Under the pieces are notes generated by a model. It worked only from the letters and a program-made list of their open reading frames with translations. It was not told where the DNA came from and did no database searches. Shown in pieces: positions 1-8,426 of a stretch of DNA of 57,903 bases (its first letter is position 1; each line of letters begins with the position of its first letter). Source of the DNA: Verrucomicrobiota bacterium (GTDB lineage Bacteria > Verrucomicrobiota > Verrucomicrobiia > Palsa-1439); NCBI GenBank assembly GCA_016871575.1, contig VHCW01000020.1, positions 1 to 57,903 of the forward strand. The letters are read 5' to 3'. A program made the translations under genes and the position numbers.

Positions 1-95
1 TGATCGGTGCCGGCGTCTTTACCGTCGCGTGGTTCTGGGGACTCGCCAGCGGCTTGCAGATTCGACGGCAAAGCCGTTGTAGGCCGCCTCTGTGA
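1..95 (+). CDS. C-terminal end of a membrane protein (partial at window edge)
   Basis: An open frame enters from the left edge (codons start at base 3) and ends at TGA 93-95. The visible 30 residues begin with a hydrophobic helix-like stretch (IGAGVFTVAWFWGLASGL) followed by a basic tail (QIRRQSR), as expected for a last transmembrane segment with a cytoplasmic end. The final codons and the stop lie inside the hairpin repeat at 76-144, so the repeat appears to have supplied the present C-terminus. Family unknown; too little sequence is visible to name it. Confidence 0.45.
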   Translation, partial: IGAGVFTVAWFWGLASGLQIRRQSRCRPPL

Positions 96-144
96 GGCGG
101 CGGCGTTTTCGGCCTTGCGCCGACACGCAGTGTCGGCCTACAAC
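76..144. repeat. REP/BIME-like two-hairpin element, 69 bp
   Basis: The outer ends are perfect inverted repeats, GTTGTAGGCC (76-85) and GGCCTACAAC (135-144). Inside are two hairpins: GCCGCCTC-tgt-GAGGCGGC and CCGACAC-gca-GTGTCGG. The element fills the gap between the upstream stop and the methyltransferase start at 152. Its left half is closely related to the core of the tandem array at 55.6-56.8 kb. Confidence 0.8.
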
Positions 145-151
145 TCGCTTG

Positions 152-1318
152 ATGAATCATGGACTTCAACCGGGCCAGCGTCTCGAACTCGACATCACCA
201 CCGTCGCCTTCGGCGGCGACGGCATCGGGCGCGTGGAGAACTTCGTGATTTTCGTGCCTTTCGTGGTGGAAGGAGAACGCGTCGAGGTCGAGATCATCGC
301 CGTCAAACGGCGCTACGCCACTGCTGATCTCGTGCGTGTCATCACGCCATCCCCACACCGAGTTGCCTCTCGCTGTCCCTACTACGCCAACTGCGCCGGC
401 TGCCAGTACCAACACATTGACTACGCTCACCAACTGGAGTTGAAGCGCGCCCAGATTCGAGACGTGTTCCAGCGCATCGGCAAGATCACCGACCCGCCCA
501 TCGAGGCGGTCGTTGCCTCGCCCTGTCCGTACGGCTACCGCAACAAAATCGTCGTCCACGGCCCCGGCAAACCGGGTTTCTGGACACAACGAGGCCGCTC
601 CATCATTCCGATCACCCAATGTCCGATTGCGTGTGACCAGATTAACAAGCACCTCTCTGAACCATTGGCAGTGGACAAGCACCTGACGTTGCGTTGCGAC
701 TCCGCCGGCAACGTCCGCACCTTCGAAGAGCCTGCCCCGAAAGAGTTGATCGAGGAAGAACTCCTCGGCAAACGGCTGGAAGTGCCGCTTGGCTCGTTCT
801 TCCAAGTCAACAGCGGCGTCATCGCGCTCGCCTTGCAGCACGCCCGGCGGGCGTTTGCGGAAGGCGGCTGCAAGGTGCTGGTGGACGCCTATTGCGGCGT
901 CGGCCTGTTCGCGCTGTTGCTTGCCGACCTCGCGGCACATGTGTACGGCATGGAACTGGACGAAGCGGCCATTACGGCGGCCAATGCCAACGCCGCCCGA
1001 CTCGGCCTGACAAATTATGATTTCTATTCCGGCACGACGGATCGTTTGCTGTTTTACACGCTGCGTCAGTGCAAACTCGAAGACACCTGCCTGATTCTCG
1101 ACCCGCCGCGCAGCGGCTGCGGCAAACAGGTTCTCAAAACGCTCGCCAAACAGAGGCCGCGACAAATCCTCTACGTCTCCTGCGCCCCGCCGATGCTCGC
1201 GCGCGATTTGAAGGAACTGCTCGCCCACGGCTACCGGCTCGACCGCGTGACGCCGTTTGACATGTTCCCGCAGACACAGCACTGTGAAGCCATCGCCGAG
1301 TTGCGATGCGACCAATGA
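152..1318 (+). CDS. TrmA/RumA-family 23S rRNA or tRNA (uracil-5-)-methyltransferase
   Basis: This is a 388-residue SAM-dependent RNA m5U methyltransferase. A TRAM-like beta-barrel segment opens the protein (LELDITTVAFGGDGIGR). It is followed by a CX5CX2C cluster (CPYYANCAGC, about residues 75-85) that in RumA/RlmD binds a 4Fe-4S cluster. The Rossmann part shows motif I (DAYCGVGLF, about 245), DPPRSGCG (about 320) and the catalytic-cysteine loop YVSCAPPMLARDL (about 343). The C-terminal FPQTQHCE is typical of the family. I chose ATG 152 because the longer frame from 92 would translate the hairpin repeat. The stop overlaps the recD2 start as ATGA, so the two are probably co-translated. Whether the target is 23S rRNA or tRNA cannot be told from sequence alone. 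Confidence 0.9.
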   Translation: MNHGLQPGQRLELDITTVAFGGDGIGRVENFVIFVPFVVEGERVEVEIIAVKRRYATADLVRVITPSPHRVASRCPYYANCAGCQYQHIDYAHQLELKRAQIRDVFQRIGKITDPPIEAVVASPCPYGYRNKIVVHGPGKPGFWTQRGRSIIPITQCPIACDQINKHLSEPLAVDKHLTLRCDSAGNVRTFEEPAPKELIEEELLGKRLEVPLGSFFQVNSGVIALALQHARRAFAEGGCKVLVDAYCGVGLFALLLADLAAHVYGMELDEAAITAANANAARLGLTNYDFYSGTTDRLLFYTLRQCKLEDTCLILDPPRSGCGKQVLKTLAKQRPRQILYVSCAPPMLARDLKELLAHGYRLDRVTPFDMFPQTQHCEAIAELRCDQ

Positions 1319-3477
1319 ACGAGCCGATTGAAACCATTTCAGGCAGCATTGAACGCATCGTCTATTCCAACGAGGAAAACCATTATACCGTCGCCGCCCT
1401 GTTGCCGGAAGGGCGCGGGCGACAGGAACCTGTCACTATTGTCGGCAATCTTGCTGCGCTGAACGTCGGCGAGTCCGTCCGCGCACAGGGGCACTGGATT
1501 CATCACAAACAGTTCGGACGGCAGTTTGCCGTCGTGAAGTTTGAATCGGTATTGCCGCGAACGGTCGTTGGCATCAAGAAGTATCTCGGCAGCGGGTTGG
1601 TCAAAGGCATCGGCGAGAAGTTCGCGGAGCGCATCGTCGAGAAGTTCGGCGAAAAGACCTTCGAGGTGATTGACAGTTTCTCCGCCCGACTCCGCGAAGT
1701 CGAAGGCATCGGCGCGGAACGCGCCAGGCGCATCAAGGAAGCGTGGATACAGCAGCAGGCGGTCCGCGACATCATGATCTTCCTGCAAGGCCACGGCATC
1801 GGCAGCGCCCACGCCGCAAAAATTTACAAACAGTACGGCGAGCGTGCCGTTGTTGTCGTTCGCGAGAACCCGTTCCGTCTCGCCAAGGACATTGCCGGCA
1901 TCGGGTTCAAGACCGCGGATGGAATTGCCTCGAAGCTGGGTATTGCTGCTGATTCGGTTCACCGGCTCAAGGCCGGCGTGATTCACGCACTCGAACAGGC
2001 GACTGACGACGGTCATTGTTGCCTGCCACACGGCACCCTCGCCGAAACAGCGGCGCAACTGCTCGGCGTCGAACTTCGCCCGGTCGAGGAGGCAATCAGA
2101 CTCCTTGCCGGGACGGCTGATATTGTGATCGAAGAAGATTCTGTTTACCTCGCCGGCCTGCACCGCGCCGAGTGTGGCGTCGCCGTCAAGATACGCGCGT
2201 TGCTTGCTGCCAGAACGTTGTTGCCCCCAATTGACCTCGACAGGGCGACTGCCTGGGTCCAGCAAAAGACCGGCATTGAACTCGCTGATGCGCAAGAAGA
2301 GGCGGTGCGGATGGCGTTGACCTCCACGATCTCCGTCATCACCGGCGGCCCTGGCGTCGGCAAGACCACCATCGTCAACAGCATTGTACAAATCCTGCGT
2401 GCGAAGAACTGCCACGTGCTCTTGGCGGCGCCCACGGGCCGCGCGGCGAAACGAATGACCGAAACCACCGGTGCCGCCGCCCAGACCATTCACCGGCTGC
2501 TGCGTTATGATCCGCGCGAAGGCGGGTTCAGCATGAACGAACGCCGGCCGCTCAAGGCTGACGTTCTGATCATTGATGAGGCGTCCATGCTCGACATACC
2601 GCTGGCCTATCATCTCCTGAAGGCTGTGCCAGCGGGCGCTTCCGTGGTGTTTGTCGGCGATGTGGACCAATTGCCGTCGGTGGGACCCGGCAATTTTCTG
2701 CGCGACCTGATCGAATCCCGCATAATGCCCGTGGCGCGTTTGACGGAGATTTTCCGGCAGGCGAAAAACAGCTTTATCATCACCAACGCGCACCGTGTCA
2801 ACGAGGGACAGATGCCGGTGTGTGACGCGACGGAAGAAAGCGATTTCTTTTTCATTCAACAGGACGACCCTGAGAAAGCGCTGGCTACGGTGCGGACATT
2901 GTGCGCCGAACGCGTTCCGTCAAGGTTCCGTTTCGATCCGATGCGGGACATCCAGGTGCTGACCCCAATGCACAAGGGCGTCTGCGGCTCGGAGAATCTC
3001 AACCGCGAACTGGCCGCGTCGCTGAACCCGACAGGGCCGCATGTGCAGCGATTTGGCAGGACGTTGCGCGTCGGTGATCGCGTGATGCAGATTCGAAACA
3101 ATTATGACAAGGACGTGTTCAACGGCGACCTCGGTCGCGTGAAGCGGATTGATCTTGTGGACCAGCAATTGGTTGCCGAGATGGATGATCGGGAAGTGGC
3201 CTACGAATTCGAGGAACTCGATGAGTTGGCGCCTGCCTACGCGATCAGCGTTCACAAGTCACAGGGTAACGAATATCCGTGCGTAATCGTGCCGTTGTTG
3301 ACGCAGCATTTCGTCCTGCTCCAGCGCAACCTTCTCTACACGGCGATTACACGCGGCCGGAAGCTCGTAATCCTGGTGGGATCGAAGAAGGCGCTGGCAA
3401 TTGCGATTCGCAACAATCGGACGGCATCCCGACACAGCCTCCTGTGCCGGCGACTTCGTCAGGCAAATTCCCTGTAA
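1315..3477 (+). CDS. recD2: RecD2-type ATP-dependent DNA helicase
   Basis: A 720-residue SF1B helicase of the RecD2/TraA-like type that works without RecBC. The N-terminal extension carries helix-hairpin-helix-like segments (EVEGIGAERARRIK, DIAGIGFKTADGIASKLGI), a hallmark separating RecD2 from RecD. Motor motifs follow: Walker A GGPGVGKTT (about 343), Walker B LIIDEASMLD (about 417), GDVDQLPSVGPG, and the C-terminal YAISVHKSQGNEYP plus LLYTAITRGRK. The start at 1315 overlaps the previous stop by ATGA; a frame from 1306 would add only three residues. RecD2 is associated with DNA repair and replication-fork maintenance in other bacteria; here that role is inferred by family. Confidence 0.93.
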   Translation: MNEPIETISGSIERIVYSNEENHYTVAALLPEGRGRQEPVTIVGNLAALNVGESVRAQGHWIHHKQFGRQFAVVKFESVLPRTVVGIKKYLGSGLVKGIGEKFAERIVEKFGEKTFEVIDSFSARLREVEGIGAERARRIKEAWIQQQAVRDIMIFLQGHGIGSAHAAKIYKQYGERAVVVVRENPFRLAKDIAGIGFKTADGIASKLGIAADSVHRLKAGVIHALEQATDDGHCCLPHGTLAETAAQLLGVELRPVEEAIRLLAGTADIVIEEDSVYLAGLHRAECGVAVKIRALLAARTLLPPIDLDRATAWVQQKTGIELADAQEEAVRMALTSTISVITGGPGVGKTTIVNSIVQILRAKNCHVLLAAPTGRAAKRMTETTGAAAQTIHRLLRYDPREGGFSMNERRPLKADVLIIDEASMLDIPLAYHLLKAVPAGASVVFVGDVDQLPSVGPGNFLRDLIESRIMPVARLTEIFRQAKNSFIITNAHRVNEGQMPVCDATEESDFFFIQQDDPEKALATVRTLCAERVPSRFRFDPMRDIQVLTPMHKGVCGSENLNRELAASLNPTGPHVQRFGRTLRVGDRVMQIRNNYDKDVFNGDLGRVKRIDLVDQQLVAEMDDREVAYEFEELDELAPAYAISVHKSQGNEYPCVIVPLLTQHFVLLQRNLLYTAITRGRKLVILVGSKKALAIAIRNNRTASRHSLLCRRLRQANSL

Positions 3478-3552
3478 ATTCCGATTGACTTGCAACCAGA
3501 CTACCAGCATCATGCGACCGTTTCAGCCGTTGGACAAAACACGATTTTAGCC

Positions 3553-4065
3553 ATGCCAAAACTCCATATTCTCTCAGGTGTGCTCGAAGGTAAAGTGTAC
3601 GACTTGGTCGAGGAACGCGTCACCGTCGGTCGCGCGATGGACAACATGATCCGCCTGGAAGACGGCACCGTCTCCCATCACCACGCCATGCTGGTGTTGG
3701 ATGGCGCCGACTACAAATTGCGCGACCTCAACTCGACCAATGGTACCCGCGTCAATGGAATGCGCATCGTCGAAACCCGCGTGAGCCACGGCGACCAGAT
3801 CCGTCTCGGCTCGGTGGAAATGCGTTACGAGGGCGATGCCAAGAAAGCCAGCCAGCCATTGCCCCCCTCGCAAACCGGTGTGGATCTTGGTGAGGCCGGG
3901 CAGCGCCCCACTGCGTCTCCAGCGTTCAGTTCCGTCTCGCCCTTTGGGCGCAAAAAGAAAAAAGGACCGGGCCTCTGGGTGTGGATCGCGATCGGACTCG
4001 CCATTGCCGCCATTGCGGCGGTCGTGTTCGTCGTGCACATGCTCACGAAGCTGCAGTCAGGGTAG
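3553..4065 (+). CDS. FHA-domain protein with C-terminal membrane anchor
   Basis: A 170-residue protein. Residues 1-95 form a forkhead-associated domain, a phosphothreonine-binding beta-sandwich, with the conserved Arg (VGRAMDN), Ser/His (VSHHHAML) and Asn loop (LNSTNGTRVNG). A low-complexity linker leads to a basic KKKKG patch and one transmembrane helix near the C-terminus (GLWVWIAIGLAIAAIAAVVF), placing the FHA domain in the cytoplasm with a C-terminal anchor. The start at 3553 is preferred over 3490 because the domain begins immediately after it. The 3' end overlaps convergent hemB by 23 bp. The partner kinase is not in the window. Confidence 0.85.
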   Translation: MPKLHILSGVLEGKVYDLVEERVTVGRAMDNMIRLEDGTVSHHHAMLVLDGADYKLRDLNSTNGTRVNGMRIVETRVSHGDQIRLGSVEMRYEGDAKKASQPLPPSQTGVDLGEAGQRPTASPAFSSVSPFGRKKKKGPGLWVWIAIGLAIAAIAAVVFVVHMLTKLQSG

Positions 4066-5023
4066 CCAGCCAGCGGGCCACGTCTTTTGCCCAGTACGTC
4101 AGGATGATATCCGCTCCGGCCCGCCGAAACGCCGTCATCATCTCCAGCGCCACGGCCTTCTCATCGAGCCAACCGTTGGCTGCCGCTGCTCTGACCATCG
4201 AATACTCGCCGCTCACATTATAAACGGCGAGCGGATGGCCGAACCGCTGCTTTACGCGCCGCACCAAATCCAAATACGCCAACGCCGGCTTGACCATCAC
4301 GATGTCCGCGCCCTCCGCAATGTCCAGCGCCACCTCGCGCAGCGCCTCGTCACCGTTCGCACAGTCCATTTGATAACTTCGCCGGTCGCCAAACTTCGGC
4401 GCACTCTCCGCCGCCTCGCGAAACGGGCCGTAAAACGCCGATGCAAACTTCGCCGCATAACTCATGATCGGCGTTTCCCGGTGACCGGCCCGATCCAATG
4501 CCGCGCGAATGGCCGCGACCCGCCCATCCATCATGTCGCTCGGCGCCACGATGTCGGCCCCCGCGTCGGCATACGCAACCGCCGCCTTGGCCAGCAGGGG
4601 CAGCGTCGCGTCGTTGTCCACGCGACCGCCGCGCACGACGCCGCAATGCCCGTGGCTCATGTACTCGCACAAACAAACGTCGGCAATCACAATCAATTCC
4701 GGCAACTCCCTCTTCAGCGCCCTGGCCGCCTTCGGCACGATACCAAGCGCGCCGGAAGCGCGTTCATCTTTCCGGTCGGGTACGCCGAACAGAATCACCG
4801 CCGGCACACCGGCGGCAAATGCATCGGCAGCCTCCTTCACCAATTCATCCACGGACAGTTGGAACTGGCCGGGCATCGCGCCGATGGGACGCCGCAGCCG
4901 GCGGCCTTCCCGCACGAACAACGGCAGCACCAGATGTCGGGCCGACAATTCAGTTTCAGAGACCAGCGCGCGCAAGGCTGCGCTTTGTCGCAGACGCCGA
5001 GAACGATACAGGGGAAAGTTCAT
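4043..5023 (-). CDS. hemB: Delta-aminolevulinic acid dehydratase (porphobilinogen synthase)
   Basis: A 326-residue enzyme, the usual length, that condenses two 5-aminolevulinate molecules to porphobilinogen for heme and other tetrapyrroles in the cytoplasm. Both active-site lysine regions are present (PIMSYAAKFASAFYGP and MVKPALAYLD). The three-cysteine metal site VCLCEYMSHGHCG marks the zinc-dependent type rather than the Asp-rich magnesium type. The start at 5023 gives the standard N-terminus (MNFPLYRSRRLR); the longer frame to 5155 would overlap the receiver gene and has no family support. A good promoter sits 9 nt upstream and there is no Shine-Dalgarno site. It is divorced from other heme genes here. 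Confidence 0.95.
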   Translation of the reverse strand: MNFPLYRSRRLRQSAALRALVSETELSARHLVLPLFVREGRRLRRPIGAMPGQFQLSVDELVKEAADAFAAGVPAVILFGVPDRKDERASGALGIVPKAARALKRELPELIVIADVCLCEYMSHGHCGVVRGGRVDNDATLPLLAKAAVAYADAGADIVAPSDMMDGRVAAIRAALDRAGHRETPIMSYAAKFASAFYGPFREAAESAPKFGDRRSYQMDCANGDEALREVALDIAEGADIVMVKPALAYLDLVRRVKQRFGHPLAVYNVSGEYSMVRAAAANGWLDEKAVALEMMTAFRRAGADIILTYWAKDVARWLATLTAAS

Positions 5024-5032
5024 CGTGGGCGC

Positions 5033-5061
5033 ATAGTAAAGCCGAATGGCCCGCCAAGCAA
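5033..5061 (-). promoter_or_regulatory. Promoter of hemB, leaderless-type
   Basis: Reading the minus strand, TTGCTT (5061-5056), a 17-nt spacer and TACTAT (5038-5033) lie 9 nt before the hemB ATG. This leaves little or no room for a 5' leader. Confidence 0.65.
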
Positions 5062-5075
5062 GCAGCAGCTTGTTC

Positions 5076-5429
5076 CTACGCGGCGGCGGCGACCTGAAGC
5101 AATCGCCCCAGTTCCACCAAGCCAAACGGCTTCGCCAGATAGCCCTTGGCCCCAACCCGACGGGCGTCTTCGTCGTTGTAGCGGTCGCCGCTCATGATCA
5201 AGACGCGCGCCGACGGGTTCTCGCGCGCCAACAATGTCGTGCAGAGCAACCCGTCCATCTCCGGCATGATCACATCCATGACGACGACGTCCGGTCGTTG
5301 TTGGGGATATTGTTCGAGTGCCTGTCGGCCGTTGCTGGCCAACCCGACGACCTCATGTCCCAGTGATTCCACCGCCATCCGTAACGCAAACCGGACGGAT
5401 TCGGAATCGTCGGCAATAAGAATTCTCAT
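5076..5429 (-). CDS. Stand-alone CheY-like response-regulator receiver protein
   Basis: A 117-residue protein consisting only of a receiver domain. It has the acidic pair (IADDSES), the phospho-acceptor Asp in VVVMDVIMPEMDG (about residue 51), the Ser/Thr position in LIMSGDR and the conserved Lys in YLAKPF. There is no DNA-binding or enzymatic output domain, so it must act by protein-protein contact as CheY or Spo0F do. No histidine kinase or chemotaxis gene is nearby. The promoter ends 11 nt upstream of the ATG. Confidence 0.92.
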   Translation of the reverse strand: MRILIADDSESVRFALRMAVESLGHEVVGLASNGRQALEQYPQQRPDVVVMDVIMPEMDGLLCTTLLARENPSARVLIMSGDRYNDEDARRVGAKGYLAKPFGLVELGRLLQVAAAA

Positions 5430-5440
5430 GGTGTGATTTC

Positions 5441-5468
5441 ATTTTAGCAATGCCTGTGCCAGTGCCAA
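5441..5468 (-). promoter_or_regulatory. Promoter of the receiver-protein gene
   Basis: On the minus strand TTGGCA (5468-5463), 16 nt, TAAAAT (5446-5441), then 11 nt to the ATG at 5429. No Shine-Dalgarno sequence is visible in the 11 nt. Confidence 0.55.
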
Positions 5469-5573
5469 CGTGCCGCTGGTTGCTTTCATTTCTGCAAGCG
5501 CACACACGACCGTGGCCGGTTTTGTCCGGCGCGCGCAACAAGATGGTTCAATCAAGCGGATGCCGCGAAGCCG

Positions 5574-6488
5574 TCAACGCCTGGCCAACACATCCAACGA
5601 CACCGCTTCCCGCAATGGCAAATGACGCCTTTTGACTTCCGTCATCAAATGCCATTGCCACCGGTCCTCGTGACGCGCCCGATACGCGATGCGAAGGTGC
5701 TTGTCGGTGATGCGCACGACAAAAAAGCCGTTGTGGGTCTGGCCGGTGTTGATGACGTCGTAGCCGTTCCACGTGTACACGCCAAGCCCGGTGTGGCCGT
5801 GGCAGATCAGCGACACGTTGTACGGCCTGATCGCCTCGCGGTAGGCGGCAATCTCCTCGTGCGTCCACCACTTGAAGTTCTGGAGGTCGTAATGGTGGAG
5901 CAAGACGACCGGACGGCCGCTTCGCCCCACGCGCTCCGCCAGGTCGGTCTTCAGGAAATCGAGGCTCAACAGCGGATCGCCCCGACCGGCGGCGCGGTTG
6001 CCAGGATAAAGATTGAGATGGACAAAATGCACGTCGTCCCAGTCCCACGAATAATGCAGTCCGTTCTCGGAAACGTGCTGGATCAGTTTCTGTTGCAGGC
6101 GCGTTTCGTTGCGTTTCTTGATTTGTGCCCGCTCCGCGGCGCCGTCATGGTTCCCCCACCCTTCAAACACCGGGTACTTCAACAGACCGTCCGTGCCGTC
6201 CAAGCCAAAGTCGGCTGCGAACCGGCCCCACTCGCCTTCCCGTCCCGCGCGCTCGACCAAATCGCCAAGCACCACAACGCCTCGCGGCTTCGAGATCAGT
6301 CCCGCGCCAAATTGCGCCGGCCAGCGGCGATTCGGAAGTTCGTTCATCTCCCGAATGGTGGCCTGGTTCCGCAGATTGTGTTCGGCGTCTGCCGTCGCCA
6401 CGCACTGCGAATCCGAGGTTGCCAGAAACGTGACGTCTCTGCCCCACGACACTGCGGCGACCAGCCATAATGCCAATGTCCATCGCAT
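5574..6488 (-). CDS. Exported metallophosphoesterase (calcineurin-like)
   Basis: A 304-residue protein with a signal peptide (MRWTLALWLVAAVSWG) and the metal-site blocks of calcineurin-like phosphoesterases in order: a first block in FLATSDSQ where Ser replaces the usual second Asp or His, VLGDLVER, GNHD, LLHHYD and the C-terminal GHTGLGVY. Start 6488 is chosen because it opens the signal peptide and lies 6 nt from a TATCAT box. The substrate is not readable from sequence; PVC homologues are usually annotated simply as metallophosphoesterases. It is divergent from xseA with only 65 bp between the two start codons. Confidence 0.8.
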   Translation of the reverse strand: MRWTLALWLVAAVSWGRDVTFLATSDSQCVATADAEHNLRNQATIREMNELPNRRWPAQFGAGLISKPRGVVVLGDLVERAGREGEWGRFAADFGLDGTDGLLKYPVFEGWGNHDGAAERAQIKKRNETRLQQKLIQHVSENGLHYSWDWDDVHFVHLNLYPGNRAAGRGDPLLSLDFLKTDLAERVGRSGRPVVLLHHYDLQNFKWWTHEEIAAYREAIRPYNVSLICHGHTGLGVYTWNGYDVINTGQTHNGFFVVRITDKHLRIAYRARHEDRWQWHLMTEVKRRHLPLREAVSLDVLARR

Positions 6489-6494
6489 GCGTTG

Positions 6495-6545
6495 ATGATA
6501 CACCCTCCACTCCACCGGCACAAACCGGCTCTCCTGTGCTATACT
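6495..6545. promoter_or_regulatory. Overlapping divergent promoters (phosphoesterase / xseA)
   Basis: Minus strand: TTGTGC (6523-6518), 17 nt, TATCAT (6500-6495), 6 nt to ATG 6488. Plus strand: TATACT (6540-6545), 8 nt to ATG 6554, with only a weak -35. The two promoters share the same 50 bp, and both start codons sit directly behind their -10 boxes. Confidence 0.55.
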
Positions 6546-6553
6546 CCGCTGCC

Positions 6554-7795
6554 ATGCCCAACAGCACTCCTACAGTTCTCTCGGTCACCGAACTGACCCG
6601 CCGCATCAAAGGGAAACTCGAAGATGGTTTCCCATCGGTCTGGGTCGAAGGCGAGATTTCCAATTTCGCCGCCGCCACATCCGGCCATTGTTATTTCACG
6701 CTCAAAGACGCCAACGCCGCGCTCTCGGTCGTCATGTTCCGCAACGCCGCCGGCAAGCTGACCTTCAAGCTCGGCGACGGCCACAGCGTGCTCGCGTTCG
6801 GCCAGGTGACCGTCTATGAGAAGCGCGGTCAATACCAGCTCATTGCCACGCAGTTGCTGCCCAAGGGACTGGGCGCGCTCCAACTCGCCTTCGAGCAGCT
6901 CAAACAAAAACTTGCCAAGGAAGGTCTTTTCGACGCTGACCGCAAGAAACCGCTCCCTGCCCTGCCCCGTCGCATCGGGATTGTCACATCGCCCAGCGGC
7001 GCGGCGATTCGTGACTTCCTCAACATCATCGGACGCCGGTTCCCCAATCTGCGCATCATCATCCACCCGGTCCGCGTGCAAGGCCAAGGCGCCGCGGAAG
7101 AGATCGCGGCGGCCATTGACGAATTCAATGCGCTCAACCTGGTGGACGTCGTCATCGTCACGCGCGGCGGCGGCTCGATCGAGGATTTGTGGGCGTTCAA
7201 CGAGGAAATCGTCGCGCGCGCCATTGCCCGGTCGCGGCTGCCGACAATTTCAGCCGTCGGCCATGAAATTGATTTCACCATTGCGGATTTTGTGGCTGAT
7301 CTGCGCGCGCCCACCCCAAGCGCTGCCGCGGAACTGGTGGTTCGCGCCAAGGACGAGTTGCTCGCCGGCCTTGCCCAACAGCAAAAACGCCTCGACAAGG
7401 ATTTGCGCTACCGCCTCACTGAGGCGCGACGCCGGTTGGCGGCCTGCGTCCTTCGTCATCCCCGCGAAATGGTCCGCCAATACCAACAACAAGCGGACGA
7501 CCTTGCCCACCGTCTTCAACGGGCGGCGGCCATGACGCTCCAAGAGCGTCGCGCGCGCATCACGGCAATCCGCCTGGCGACCCCGGAGACCCTCTTGCAG
7601 CGAACTCGACATCGGCTTGTCCAAGCCCAGACCCGCCTGGAACTCCTCAGCCCGAAAGCGACACTCCAACGCGGCTACAGCATCACCCGGCGGGAGGACG
7701 GGCGAATCATCAAGTCAATCGCCTCGGTCAAAAAGGACGACACGATTCGCACGCTGCTGGCCGATGGCGAGTTCGAGTCCCGCGTGACGTCCTGA
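6554..7795 (+). CDS. xseA: Exodeoxyribonuclease VII large subunit
   Basis: A 413-residue large subunit of exonuclease VII, which degrades single-stranded DNA into short oligonucleotides together with XseB. The N-terminal OB-fold begins LSVTELTRRIKGKLE and contains VEGEISNF and GHCYFTLKD. The catalytic domain has RIGIVTSPSGAAIRD, the diagnostic VTRGGGSIEDLWAFNEE and AVGHEIDFTIADFVADLRAPTPSAAAE, then a long helical coiled-coil region and a C-terminal beta domain (LQRGYSITRREDG). Start 6554 matches the family N-terminus; the frame from 6470 would run through the promoter. No xseB follows; the next gene is ferritin, so the small subunit must be elsewhere. Confidence 0.95.
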   Translation: MPNSTPTVLSVTELTRRIKGKLEDGFPSVWVEGEISNFAAATSGHCYFTLKDANAALSVVMFRNAAGKLTFKLGDGHSVLAFGQVTVYEKRGQYQLIATQLLPKGLGALQLAFEQLKQKLAKEGLFDADRKKPLPALPRRIGIVTSPSGAAIRDFLNIIGRRFPNLRIIIHPVRVQGQGAAEEIAAAIDEFNALNLVDVVIVTRGGGSIEDLWAFNEEIVARAIARSRLPTISAVGHEIDFTIADFVADLRAPTPSAAAELVVRAKDELLAGLAQQQKRLDKDLRYRLTEARRRLAACVLRHPREMVRQYQQQADDLAHRLQRAAAMTLQERRARITAIRLATPETLLQRTRHRLVQAQTRLELLSPKATLQRGYSITRREDGRIIKSIASVKKDDTIRTLLADGEFESRVTS

Positions 7796-7871
7796 AAGTT
7801 GCATTTGGCGATAGAAGTGAGAAGTTACGCGTGACACAAGCCGTTGTTACAACAACCTAAAAGGAGAAAAC

Positions 7872-8369
7872 ATGATGCTCAGCAAGAAAATGACACAAGC
7901 CATCAATGACCAAATCGGCTACGAGTTCTATTCCGCCTACCTCTATCTGGCGATGTCGGCGCACTTCGAAACGCAAAATCTCAAAGGTTTTGCGGCTTGG
8001 ATGCGCGAGAAATTCGCCGAGGAACAAACCCACGCCATGAAGTTCTTTGACTACGTCAATGACCGCGGCAACAAGGTGGAATTGCCCGCCCTCCCCCAAC
8101 CTTCCGGCAAGTGGCCGAGCCATCTCGCCGTCTTCGAACAGTCGCTCGAACACGAGCAGAGCGTCACCGCACGCATCCACAAACTCTACGAACTGGCCCT
8201 CGCCGAAAAGGACTACGCCACCCAATCCATGCTGAAGTGGTTCATTGACGAGCAAGTCGAGGAAGAGAAGACAGTCACCGAAGTCATCGAGCAACTCAAG
8301 CTCATTGACTCGCGCGGCACCGCTGTCCTCGTCCTTGATCACCGCCTTGGCAAGAGCGCCGAGAAATAA
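7872..8369 (+). CDS. ftnA: Bacterial non-heme ferritin
   Basis: A 165-residue four-helix-bundle ferritin that oxidises Fe(II) and stores iron in a 24-subunit shell. Ferroxidase ligands appear in the expected positions: the Glu in YEFYSAYLYLAM, Glu-Glu plus His in KFAEEQTHAMKF, Glu in LEHEQSVT and Gln/Glu in FIDEQVEEE. There is no heme-binding Met of the bacterioferritin type, so FtnA-like. A clear AAGGAG sits at 7861-7866. ATG 7875, three bases downstream of 7872, has the better spacing (8 nt) and may be the true start. Confidence 0.93.
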   Translation: MMLSKKMTQAINDQIGYEFYSAYLYLAMSAHFETQNLKGFAAWMREKFAEEQTHAMKFFDYVNDRGNKVELPALPQPSGKWPSHLAVFEQSLEHEQSVTARIHKLYELALAEKDYATQSMLKWFIDEQVEEEKTVTEVIEQLKLIDSRGTAVLVLDHRLGKSAEK

Positions 8370-8393
8370 TAACCCCCGCCAACCGGCTTGAAC

Positions 8394-8426
8394 ATGGCGC
8401 TGCGGAATGGTATTCCGTAGCGCCAT
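8394..8426. repeat. 33-bp perfect hairpin covering the glnS start codon
   Basis: Two 15-base arms (8394-8408 and 8412-8426) flank the loop GGT. The single DNA mismatch becomes a G-U wobble in RNA. The right arm contains the first two bases of the glnS ATG at 8425 and the -10-like TATTCC at 8411-8416. It could be another palindromic repeat family or a translation-controlling hairpin if transcribed from upstream. Confidence 0.6.

Noticed and set aside
1339-2859. 506-residue minus-strand ORF opposite recD2
   Set aside because: Antisense shadow; recD2 has all helicase motifs in order on the plus strand.
3836-5197. 453-residue Arg-rich plus-strand ORF opposite hemB
   Set aside because: Antisense shadow; hemB has both active-site lysine regions and the zinc site.
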